In this document: piece by piece, positions 30,726 to 37,917 of the stretch
How positions within the stretch are numbered: position 1 is the first letter of the stretch
Layout: the number at the start of each line of letters is the position of its first letter
Assembly: GCA_030592645.1 (NCBI GenBank)
Contig: JAUVIR010000032.1
Location: forward strand, 1 to 37,917
Direction of reading: 5' to 3'
Length of the DNA: 37,917 bases
Source: Candidatus Fermentibacterota bacterium
GTDB taxonomy: Bacteria > Fermentibacterota > Fermentibacteria > Fermentibacterales > JCC-6
Made by a program: the position numbers and the translations under genes
Notes under the pieces: model-generated
The model's database searches: none
Seen by the model: the letters and a program-made list of their open reading frames with translations, nothing else
Told to the model about the DNA's origin: nothing

Positions 30726-32174
30726 TTGAAATTGAGTTGGAGTGGTAATGGAAAATCAATAATCGAAAGGGGTTCCTTGCCCGGCTTGAAAGAGGTCTTC
30801 GACAAACCAGGAATGGCCGTGGTAGTAACCCCGGTACTCCTGCTAGGCTGGGCAGTATCATTCTGTGCAGTAAGCTTCCACCTCGCATTCCCCGTTATCA
30901 CCAGACAGTTGAATCTCAGCACGATCCACACCGCCTGGATACCCACGGTATACCTGATTGCCGGAGCGGTATTCGGTCTTCCCATCGGAAGGGTGGCTAA
31001 CCGGATCGGACCTAGAAATGCCTTTGCCACCGGGATATTCACATATATAATCGGAGCGCTTTTCGTCACTCTTTCAGGCAATTTCCGAATACTTGCATTA
31101 AGCTTTTTTACTATGGGGGCAGGTTCTGCAATGCTGACCGTGACAGGAAGATCGCTTCTCTGGAGTGTCTGCGGTCCGCAGGAAAGGGAGAAGATTTACG
31201 GTCTCCTTATTACTTTCATAAGCATTGGTACACTGTCGGGAAGTTTCCTGGGCGGAATCATCATTCATTTCCTGTCATGGCGGGTCATCTTCGCTATCGG
31301 GGCACTCATCGGGCTTTTGAGCCTGCTCCTTGTTCTAAGAAAAATACCCTCCGGGGATGGAGATCCATCGGTCAGGGCTTTCGACATTCCCGGAGCCCTT
31401 CTTTACACCCTTTTTATGGTTGCATTCCTCCTGGGTTTCTCGCACTTCCCCTCCGAGACAAGCCTTTTCCTTATTCCTTTTGCCCTGCTTATGCTCCTGG
31501 CCTTCGGATGGTTCGAGACAAGAACACCCACCCCGATCCTCCGCCTGGAGCTCTTCAGATCGAATAATACATTTCGCTTCTCTTCGGTGAGTGTTGCCTT
31601 TCAGCAATACAGCACCTACGGCATCTGGTTCCTCATGAGTTTCTATCTCCAGCACGTTAATTCCATAAGCCCCGCTGAAACCGGGCTGATCCTTGGAGCC
31701 AACGCAGCTGTGACCGCTGCCCTCTCCGCAGTATCCGACAGGATCGCGAAACTGATTGGGAAAAGTTCCATGATAATACTTGGGCTGCTGCTGAACACGA
31801 TGGCGCTGACGATGCTGGCTCTAATCCTGCAGCAATTCGATATCACGCTCATTATGATTGTCATGTTCATGCTTGGTGTCTCTGTTGCCCTGACCGCCAC
31901 TCCCATCACAAGTTTAATGATAGATAATGTCCCGGAGCGGCACAGAACAATGGCTTCCGCCACATTGAATCTCGCGAAGAAGATGGGCAGTTCCCTCAGC
32001 ATGGGAACCGTTATGCTGATCTTCTCGCTTCTGCTGGGGTCGGCAAAATTGACAGGTGTAGCGAACGACGATTTCCTGGCCAGCATGAGGGTGATCATGG
32101 TGATTTTCGCCTTACTCTCGACTGTCCCTCTTATCTACGGCGTCGTGCACGTGATCAGAAAAAGACGTTCTTGA
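30726..32174 (+). CDS. MFS transporter, 14-TM drug/H+ antiporter (DHA2) type
   Basis: A 482-residue polytopic membrane protein with about 14 hydrophobic helices. Family features are the motif-A-like GLPIGRVANRIGPRNAFATG between helices 2 and 3, the motif-C-like SIGTLSGSFLGGIIIHFLSWR (antiporter signature), and a second-half loop IDNVPERHRTMASATLN. DHA2 proteins export drugs or other small molecules; the substrate is not predictable. The start is unclear: TTG at 30726 lacks a ribosome-binding site, while TTG at 30777 has AAAGGGG four bases before. It diverges from the riboswitch operon and is not under the riboswitch. AGTATTTATACT, a small palindrome at 30705-30716, lies just upstream. Confidence 0.9.
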   Translation: MKLSWSGNGKSIIERGSLPGLKEVFDKPGMAVVVTPVLLLGWAVSFCAVSFHLAFPVITRQLNLSTIHTAWIPTVYLIAGAVFGLPIGRVANRIGPRNAFATGIFTYIIGALFVTLSGNFRILALSFFTMGAGSAMLTVTGRSLLWSVCGPQEREKIYGLLITFISIGTLSGSFLGGIIIHFLSWRVIFAIGALIGLLSLLLVLRKIPSGDGDPSVRAFDIPGALLYTLFMVAFLLGFSHFPSETSLFLIPFALLMLLAFGWFETRTPTPILRLELFRSNNTFRFSSVSVAFQQYSTYGIWFLMSFYLQHVNSISPAETGLILGANAAVTAALSAVSDRIAKLIGKSSMIILGLLLNTMALTMLALILQQFDITLIMIVMFMLGVSVALTATPITSLMIDNVPERHRTMASATLNLAKKMGSSLSMGTVMLIFSLLLGSAKLTGVANDDFLASMRVIMVIFALLSTVPLIYGVVHVIRKRRS

Positions 32175-32188
32175 TTGTAAAGCAGAAA

Positions 32189-33145
32189 TCACATTACAGG
32201 ATCAATCTGCACAATATCAGAAACACTGTTGGCAGAAGTATCCACATAAATCCGGAAATAGGAATTTGGAAAGGCATTATAATAACCTACGGAATCAATC
32301 CATTCTCTGAAGTCACGTCCGCACTCTATCCCTGCCAGGGAAGGTATGACATTCGCTTCCGCCATCACATCAAAGAAAAAACCGTTTTCGTATGAAACCG
32401 GAACTCCTCTGCTGTTGTAGCTGTAATACCTGTCCTCCGGTAGAATCATCCAGGAGCTGCCACCGTGGTAGAGGACGATATCGTTGGGAGCTCCTTGCCT
32501 TTCGGTCGTGTAAGAGGAGTTCAGCCAGGCTATGCTCTCAAGATCATCGTTCATCCACTTCTCGATATTGGAAGCCGAATAACCGCTGCTCTCTATAAGC
32601 AGATAATCCCCTTCTATCCAGTCCGAGCAGCCCCATATACTGGAAGTTGTGGTGCAGTATTTTACACCGGTTTCCAGATCAAATACGTAAACCGGTCCCC
32701 TGTTTGTACCGGTACCATCGCCTCCCACCGCGTAGTACCTTCCGGAGGGGCTGAGCTGGCTGATACACACGGCGTTATCGAATACCTCATAATTCAAACC
32801 CCATTCGCCCGCAAAAACGTATGCAAAGTCATACCATCTCTCAGGAAACTCAAGGCAGGCGATTGTGACGCCGTCACGACTGTAAATGATCTCATCCTTA
32901 TCTGGTTTCTCCATGCGTTTTACCTCTATACCTGTTATATCGGGTATACCGGTTATACCGGGTACACTGGGTATGCCGAAGGCTGAGGAGCAGGGCGGAG
33001 TAACAACGACATCCAGCCGGTAGGAATCGGAAATCGGAGGGATATCTCCTGGTGTCCCCGCGTACTGGGCCGCGGCGGGAACAGTTACAGTAAACACTGC
33101 CAGGAGAACCAGTGGAAACATATGACTCTTCAGCGAAACTACCAT
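32189..33145 (-). CDS. Secreted protein of unknown function with internal nine-base repeats
   Basis: A 318-residue exported protein. ATG at 33145 is preferred to the TTG at 33151: AAAGGA lies seven bases before it, and it follows the upstream stop by two bases. Signal peptide at residues 1-27 (LVLLAVFTVTVPAAAQ). After a Pro-rich linker comes a short tandem repeat (GIPSVPGITGIPDITGIE), then a beta-rich domain with propeller-like blades (SPSGRYYAVGGDGTG, GPVYVFDLETGVKYC, WIEGDYLLIESSG). No sorting tail. I cannot assign a function. Last gene of the five-gene right-hand operon. Confidence 0.78.
   Translation of the reverse strand: MVVSLKSHMFPLVLLAVFTVTVPAAAQYAGTPGDIPPISDSYRLDVVVTPPCSSAFGIPSVPGITGIPDITGIEVKRMEKPDKDEIIYSRDGVTIACLEFPERWYDFAYVFAGEWGLNYEVFDNAVCISQLSPSGRYYAVGGDGTGTNRGPVYVFDLETGVKYCTTTSSIWGCSDWIEGDYLLIESSGYSASNIEKWMNDDLESIAWLNSSYTTERQGAPNDIVLYHGGSSWMILPEDRYYSYNSRGVPVSYENGFFFDVMAEANVIPSLAGIECGRDFREWIDSVGYYNAFPNSYFRIYVDTSANSVSDIVQIDPVM
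32924..32977 (-). repeat. Six imperfect nine-base tandem repeats inside the secreted-protein gene
   Basis: Units such as GGTATACCC and GGTATAACC encode triplets GIP, SVP, GIT, GIP, DIT and GIE. They probably form a flexible linker after the signal peptide region and could expand or shrink by slippage. Confidence 0.75.
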
Positions 33146-33147
33146 AA

Positions 33148-34206
33148 TCAATTCCTTTCTATCACTGGCCTTGGAGGGTTGTTCAGAAGGTCAAGGGTTT
33201 CGTGAACCGGGAATACTTTTCTCCATAACCTTACACGAGCTTTCGAGGGGTCAGGCTGCGGTACAGGTTCATCCTTCACAAAGGGATCGTAGAATTTTTC
33301 TTTAAGAAGGTTCCGCCAGCCTTCGGCGCTGTTCACCCCGTATTTCGTTCTTTTTTCGGGCGGCACTATGGGCCAGAAGACATTGTTCCAGAACAGAAGG
33401 TATCGGGGATCGGCAAAGACCTCATTCCATGTAATGCCCATGAATTCTGCCATGAACCTGTGACTGTTCCTGAGTTTCCCAACGAGATCATCCATGGGTC
33501 CGAAAGCCTCTATTGCCTGAGCGCAGGCGGGCAGAAGACCGATAACCTCAATGAAAAGGGCATCCCATTCGTGCTCCACATTCGAGAGTTCCGCCATGAG
33601 TGTACCCTGGAACTCGAGCTCGGCGATGCTGTTAACGTCAGCGTAAGTCTTCATTACCAGTTCCTGCTGATAATTAACAGTTGGTGAATAGATTTCTTCA
33701 GCCTGCGCGAGAGTCTCTTTTGCAGCTTCAATAAGCGGCTCCCGGCTCATCTCAAAGAGTACACCATCCTCGACCAGCAGAGTATTGAAGTGAACGGCAT
33801 TCTCAGCCTCTTCTTCAAGTTCAAATATCCTGCTGTAGTACCTGCCCTGCTTTTCCCTCGCCTCCAAGCCCATTGCATCGTACGCCATATGGTAACCGGC
33901 CGCAGCAATGCTAGCGGGTGGAACTGCCCCGTCTGAGGACATATCCCCCTCAGTACTCATCGAAGCCTGCTCCTCCGGGGCCAGTACGGGTTCGGAAGCA
34001 AGCTCTCCAATAAGGGCACCCACAACGGCAAACTCCGGATCCATGCTGATGGCCATCATGTCAGCACCGTCTTCAGCCTTGGAATAAAGGGATTCAACGA
34101 GTTCCTTTGCCCTCGTCAGTTTTTCGTTTTCAGGACCAAGGCTGGAAGTGTAATTGCCCACGGAGAAGCGGAAACTATCCAGGATCTGCTTAACTGTGGC
34201 ATCCAT
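33148..34206 (-). CDS. Unknown helical cytosolic protein
   Basis: A 352-residue protein without signal peptide or membrane helix. The frame is open up to 34311, but ATG at 34206 has GGGAGGT five bases upstream and is the clear start; the remaining overlap with the upstream gene is 17 bases. Mostly alpha-helical, with an acidic Ser/Met-rich loop (EQASMSTEGDMSSDG) near residue 85, a Glu-rich helix (IFELEEEAENAVHF), and a Trp-rich C-terminal region (YLLFWNNVFWPIVPPEKRTKYG, split here into YLLFWNNVFWPI and PPEKRTKYG). I do not recognise it. It probably works with the 209-aa protein encoded just upstream. Confidence 0.75.
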   Translation of the reverse strand: MDATVKQILDSFRFSVGNYTSSLGPENEKLTRAKELVESLYSKAEDGADMMAISMDPEFAVVGALIGELASEPVLAPEEQASMSTEGDMSSDGAVPPASIAAAGYHMAYDAMGLEAREKQGRYYSRIFELEEEAENAVHFNTLLVEDGVLFEMSREPLIEAAKETLAQAEEIYSPTVNYQQELVMKTYADVNSIAELEFQGTLMAELSNVEHEWDALFIEVIGLLPACAQAIEAFGPMDDLVGKLRNSHRFMAEFMGITWNEVFADPRYLLFWNNVFWPIVPPEKRTKYGVNSAEGWRNLLKEKFYDPFVKDEPVPQPDPSKARVRLWRKVFPVHETLDLLNNPPRPVIERN

Positions 34207-34819
34207 CGCATACCTCCCTGAATACTTTCTCCAGCACTGTAAGCTGCTCATCGGTAAAAATAAGCCGGTCTCTGTAAGGTTTGTAGGATACGATTTTCTC
34301 CCAGGATACATTCGGATCAGCTTCCTTCATAAGTTTCCAGTAAGCATGGAATTTCACCAGGGATCGTTCCTCATCATTCGAACCTTTCGCGTCGGTATGG
34401 AGATGAAAGATAGCATTGATAACTGAGCCAAGGGAGTTGATAGCCTTGTTTTCATTGTAACCCAGATCGGTCTGTTGTTCAAATTTCTCAAGGTTCTCGC
34501 TGAGTTCTATATGGGTCTCAGCTGATTCAATTATTTCAAGCCTGCGCCTGTCTTCCTCAACCTTTTTCTCCTGTTCCAGCTGTTCGTAGATGAAAGCCCG
34601 GTTACCGTACCTGTCAAAGCTTTCAGCCTTCGCAGTGGAAACCATGTTGCCTGTCTGCTGAATCCTCTTCTTGAACTCGTCCGGTGAACCGGCTTCCTCC
34701 AGCATTTCCAGATAATACTCGCAATCCTTAATTCTGGCTCTGTTGAGCTCAGGTTTTGTCCCGAACTGCTTCAGCTGAGAGGTGAAGTACCTTTTCTGCA
34801 TTTCAAAGGAGTTATCCAT
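34190..34819 (-). CDS. Unknown helical, coiled-coil-prone cytosolic protein
   Basis: A 209-residue charged protein with no signal peptide. Residues 1-110 are almost all helix with heptad-like Glu/Lys/Arg segments (YEQLEQEKKVEEDRRRLEII), suggesting a coiled coil. The C-terminal part has an HAYWKLMKEADPNVSWEKIV segment and ends in CDGCHS. ATG at 34819 has GAAAGG upstream. It overlaps the 352-aa gene by 17 bases, so the two are translationally coupled and probably interact. No family is recognised. Confidence 0.75.
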   Translation of the reverse strand: MDNSFEMQKRYFTSQLKQFGTKPELNRARIKDCEYYLEMLEEAGSPDEFKKRIQQTGNMVSTAKAESFDRYGNRAFIYEQLEQEKKVEEDRRRLEIIESAETHIELSENLEKFEQQTDLGYNENKAINSLGSVINAIFHLHTDAKGSNDEERSLVKFHAYWKLMKEADPNVSWEKIVSYKPYRDRLIFTDEQLTVLEKVFREVCDGCHS

Positions 34820-34839
34820 GAAAATCGCCTTTCATCCAT

Positions 34840-36792
34840 CTATATTATGATAAGTGAGAGTTCAGATACAGCGGCATCCTGATAAGTGGATCCGGGATAT
34901 ATCTCAAGTATCTCAAATGTAAGCCTGTCATCCGTATCAAGCGCAAGATGCTCTGGAAACATGACAACCTGCATGTCCATAGTATCGAAAAGCTCAGCCA
35001 CCAACAGGGGGGAATCATTCAGACAGACAATGAATTTCCTGATCCTCGCATTCTCCCACCATGCGCCGCCAGGCTTGCAGTAGCCGTTTCTTACAGCAAA
35101 ACCTTCAGCAATGAGTTTTCCATTGGTTGAAACCGTTATCACTTCACCATGCCCATATCCCCAGACACCTTCGACCCATGCTGTTTCAGGGTCTCCATCG
35201 GTAAGATTTTCGGTTGAATAATCATTATCTCCCGCAGAGCCATGCTCAGAAGACGACTCGATCACAAGATCAATAATGTGGGTAACCTCCAGGCTTTCAC
35301 TGCTGCTGCTCAAAACAAGCGGCAGGTCGCACCCTCCCCCGGCCATCCAGAAATCCCTGACCACTTCTCTGGAAACAATAGTAGTATCCCTATCATCATG
35401 TCTTAACGTGGAGTTGTCTGTGAATCGATTGATCAACAGTGAAACCTCATCAGGGAGAAACCACCCGGTAAGCCAAAACAGTGATTCCAGAGCGGGATCG
35501 ACTATCAGCCTTCCTTGAACGGCATCTTCAATGTTTTCAAGAAGAAGCAGGTACGCCGCCTGATTCCGGGGACTGCTGCAGTACATCTCAAGGTTTACAT
35601 CGGACCAGTCTCTGCGAAGGGCTGTCATCGGCAGCAGGAAATCAAAACCTGCGGATTCCATGTTGAGCCTGCATTCCGCAAGAAACCGCTGCAGTTCCAT
35701 CACGATATCCAGCTTTACCTGATCGAAGGGCAGACTATTATCATACATGTGATAGTTCCGGGAGAAGTAAATGTGGGGCATCTCCAAACCTGATGATCTG
35801 TATATTACGTTTTCAAGAAATCGAGCAACCGATTCAGCGGGGAGATGACCACTGAAAACATCCAGAGCTGCCGGATATAATTCCTCCGTTGTCCAGCGTG
35901 AATAGAGATCCGTTTCCTCAATAGAATAACAGTCATATCCATAAAGACCGTATTCTATGATTCTGTCATCCATACTGTTATGACCTGATGAAGTAATCGT
36001 AATATCCTCAAGCGGTTTCCAGTCTGTGAAGTGCCAGGTGACCCGGTTACCGTCAACCTCCGGAGAACTGTTCCAGTCTGCCCAGGAGCAGAGTGAATCT
36101 GAGAGCATTGAGAGAGGATACTGTTCCGGCATGGTTATCGATATTACAGCATCGCCTATCCTACCAGCCCAGAGAGCTCCCGAACGCACTATGTAGGTGA
36201 AGGAAGCTGTATAGTCTTCATACCAGTAGTAATCCCATCCTGCGTTGTATGTGTTGACAAGCCTTACCGTCTCCCCCGGCTCGAAATGCATATCCCAGCA
36301 GGCTATCAATGGCCAGTCGACAAGCCCTAGATCCCTGTTGATAAGACCTCTTTCAAAGGTAACTTCGTATGCTTCGGCATCGGTGAAGGCTCTGAACTGG
36401 AACCAGTCAGGCACCATGGAATCCACCGGTATTATCTTTTCATCCGTATCTAATATCCGGTCTATTACACTGCTGTAGTCGAAATAACTTATGCCGCCCC
36501 AACTGTTCACTACGCATAATTTCTCGAACGGGAAGCCAACTGATACATCCAGCGGCTGATCGGTCAGATTTCTGAGATAGAATACACAGGTGACTTCCAT
36601 TTCGGGTACATCTGCATAGCTTAACAGATTTCCCGTGGGTACGATTGAAACGCTTTCAGCCTCCATGGTGATCTGATCGGTTTCTATGGGTATGGCGCCT
36701 CTTCCATCGGGAAAGACCATCATCGTAGCTGAATCTGCGGCGGCCGTACCTGCAAGGAAGGAAAGAAGAAGAGGTAAAAACCTTTTAAACAT
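34840..36792 (-). CDS. Secreted protein with C-terminal discoidin-like NADase-type glycan-binding domain
   Basis: A 650-residue exported protein. Signal peptide at residues 1-19 (LPLLLSFLAGTAAA). Residues 30-270 form a beta-rich region with an ordinary secreted-protein look (FYLRNLTDQPLDVSVGFPFE); the middle (residues 280-500) is helical and unassigned. The last 130 residues match the discoidin-like domain called NADase-type glycan-binding: YSTENLTDGDPETAWVEG, GYGHGEVITV, VRNGYCKPG, IRKFIVCL, and the end YPGSTYQDAAVSELSLI. That domain is found on secreted or surface proteins and likely binds sugars. CGGAG precedes the ATG by seven bases. It starts 12 bases after the propeller-like gene and lies 20 bases before the 209-aa gene. 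Confidence 0.82.
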   Translation of the reverse strand: MFKRFLPLLLSFLAGTAAADSATMMVFPDGRGAIPIETDQITMEAESVSIVPTGNLLSYADVPEMEVTCVFYLRNLTDQPLDVSVGFPFEKLCVVNSWGGISYFDYSSVIDRILDTDEKIIPVDSMVPDWFQFRAFTDAEAYEVTFERGLINRDLGLVDWPLIACWDMHFEPGETVRLVNTYNAGWDYYWYEDYTASFTYIVRSGALWAGRIGDAVISITMPEQYPLSMLSDSLCSWADWNSSPEVDGNRVTWHFTDWKPLEDITITSSGHNSMDDRIIEYGLYGYDCYSIEETDLYSRWTTEELYPAALDVFSGHLPAESVARFLENVIYRSSGLEMPHIYFSRNYHMYDNSLPFDQVKLDIVMELQRFLAECRLNMESAGFDFLLPMTALRRDWSDVNLEMYCSSPRNQAAYLLLLENIEDAVQGRLIVDPALESLFWLTGWFLPDEVSLLINRFTDNSTLRHDDRDTTIVSREVVRDFWMAGGGCDLPLVLSSSSESLEVTHIIDLVIESSSEHGSAGDNDYSTENLTDGDPETAWVEGVWGYGHGEVITVSTNGKLIAEGFAVRNGYCKPGGAWWENARIRKFIVCLNDSPLLVAELFDTMDMQVVMFPEHLALDTDDRLTFEILEIYPGSTYQDAAVSELSLIII

Positions 36793-36804
36793 TATTCAAC
36801 TCCG

Positions 36805-37917
36805 TTACTCCAGTTTCCCCTGGTCAGTGGGAATAATCACCCTGAGAAGCGCAAGTTCACCCTCTAAACCGCCTGCAATCAGGAATTCGTTGTTGATCGG
36901 ATCTGTCTCGATGATACTACGGAACCCATAGGCTTTATCAAAATCGCAGACAACCAGTTTCTGAATTGCTCCATCGGGATCAAGGATGGCTATGAAGGGA
37001 TTTCTCGACCCCCAGACCCAGCGAGGTGATCCATCTTCAGGTCTAACACTCTCCCCTGTTGAACCTACTGCTACTATCATTCCAGAAGATGTCTCGATGG
37101 CATCAAGAACCACAGCTTGTCCCAGACCTAAGTAGACAGTTTTCCAAAGGGGATTACCTGTATCACCATCAAGAAGGCATACGAACGAGATGTCCGGGCT
37201 CGTAATCCATTCAGAAACTGAGCCACAGGCAAGAATATCACCGCTGGAGGTTTCTCTGAAAGAAGAAACGCGCGGCTCCACCTCTCCTGCCCCGCTGGAC
37301 AGTTCCATCATATAGTTAGTACTCAGATCATTATGCCATATCATCTCTCCTGCAGATGATATTCTGGCTGTCCAGCTGTATGAGCTCCAGCAGTCATAAT
37401 TGATGAGAAGCATATATTCGCCATCAGAAAGCCTTGTTACCTCAGGAGGATAACAGTATTCACCCGTTCCCTCGAGGGCACATGTCCAGAGAGTATCACC
37501 CTGGTCTGTGCGGGCTATCAACCATATCATATCCTGGTAATCTCCGAAACGATGAGATTCCAGTATAATGGCGTTGTCCGAATAAGTCTCTTCACATGAT
37601 ACCGAACATTCATCTGGTTCGATTATTATCGTCCACGTTTCATAATTGATTAATTCATCTGCAACGTCTACTGGAGAACTCCGATTTGTCGATACCATCA
37701 TCTCTCCGAATTCCAGAAGCTGATAACTATAGATCCGGATTGGATACCATGTCTCAATGGGACATAAATGCTCAGAGAGAATATTAACCATGACCGAATC
37801 AGCTGATGCTGTAAGCAGCGAAGTTTGCCTCTCATGAACACGAAGGGGAATCTGATCGGTTAAATCACGGTCAGTCATCATCTCCTGATAGATACTGTAA
37901 TGCTCGGATGCCTCTGC
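36805..37917 (-). CDS. Propeller-like repeat protein, N-terminus cut by window edge
   Basis: The frame stays open from 36805 to the right edge. A Met pair at 37881 is possible as a start, but the sequence before it (EASEHYSIYQE) continues smoothly and no signal peptide is seen, so the true start is probably outside. Blade-like units carry the Gly-Asp-x-Leu-Trp pattern: WLIARTDQGDTLWTC, SSAGEMIWHND, LLDGDTGNPLWKT, and repeated Ser-Ser-Gly turns (RETSSGDILACGS, ETSSGMIVAVGS). This is the same repeat type as the remnant at 16718-16862. It probably folds as a beta-propeller outside the cytoplasm. First visible gene of the right-hand operon. Function unknown. Confidence 0.8.
   Translation of the reverse strand, partial: AEASEHYSIYQEMMTDRDLTDQIPLRVHERQTSLLTASADSVMVNILSEHLCPIETWYPIRIYSYQLLEFGEMMVSTNRSSPVDVADELINYETWTIIIEPDECSVSCEETYSDNAIILESHRFGDYQDMIWLIARTDQGDTLWTCALEGTGEYCYPPEVTRLSDGEYMLLINYDCWSSYSWTARISSAGEMIWHNDLSTNYMMELSSGAGEVEPRVSSFRETSSGDILACGSVSEWITSPDISFVCLLDGDTGNPLWKTVYLGLGQAVVLDAIETSSGMIVAVGSTGESVRPEDGSPRWVWGSRNPFIAILDPDGAIQKLVVCDFDKAYGFRSIIETDPINNEFLIAGGLEGELALLRVIIPTDQGKLE

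Noticed and set aside
30726..32174. MFS transporter as a riboswitch-controlled cobalamin transporter
   Set aside because: It is on the opposite strand and its transcript would not contain the aptamer; its sequence is DHA2-like.

Overview
This window looks like a chromosomal segment of an uncultivated, Gram-negative, FCB-group-like bacterium; a Fermentibacteria/Aegiribacteria-type candidate phylum is my best guess, not a proof. The signs are several secreted proteins ending in FlgD-like/Por-type C-terminal sorting domains, lipoproteins with a CAYYNTFYNA-type start, periplasmic and envelope genes, frequent TTG/GTG starts, and dense operons with 1-20 base overlaps. I see no rRNA, tRNA, CRISPR array, insertion sequence or phage gene.

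Left block (1-8920, minus strand): one long operon running leftward from a class II aldolase-family gene through pyrC, a TPR-like lipoprotein, pyrK, pyrD, an RlpA-like lipoprotein and pyrF to a large GT51 peptidoglycan transglycosylase cut by the window edge. Pyrimidine synthesis is interleaved with envelope genes. pyrK seems to start at an AUU codon, and pyrD starts in a TGATG stop/start overlap.

Middle block (8921-16900): divergent ktrB/trkH-ktrA/trkA potassium uptake genes (plus); lepB with a co-transcribed unknown gene (minus); then mscS-radC and an unknown 148-aa gene plus an MBL-fold hydrolase (plus). Next come a frameshifted remnant of a secreted repeat protein and a strong bidirectional hairpin.

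Regulatory and surface block (16918-30725): a minus operon encodes an HTH protein fused to a degenerate M29-aminopeptidase-like domain, followed by two large secreted beta-propeller-like proteins with sorting domains. Its promoter is near-consensus and has a perfect palindrome beside the -10 box. A hybrid sensor kinase (plus) and a 1066-aa GGDEF/STAND-ATPase/TPR protein (minus) converge. Then a cobalamin riboswitch heads a two-gene minus operon for a YVTN-like beta-propeller and a second surface protein, both with C-terminal sorting domains. This is probably a secreted cobalamin-capture module comparable in idea to Bacteroides BtuG.

Right block (30726-37917): a 14-TM-type MFS transporter (plus), then a five-gene minus operon of unknown function. 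Its genes are a propeller-like protein cut by the edge, a secreted protein with a discoidin-like NADase-type glycan-binding C-terminus, two cytosolic helical proteins and another secreted protein.

The most unusual items are the riboswitch-controlled surface pair, the HTH-M29 regulator with its palindrome, and the five-gene right-hand operon.
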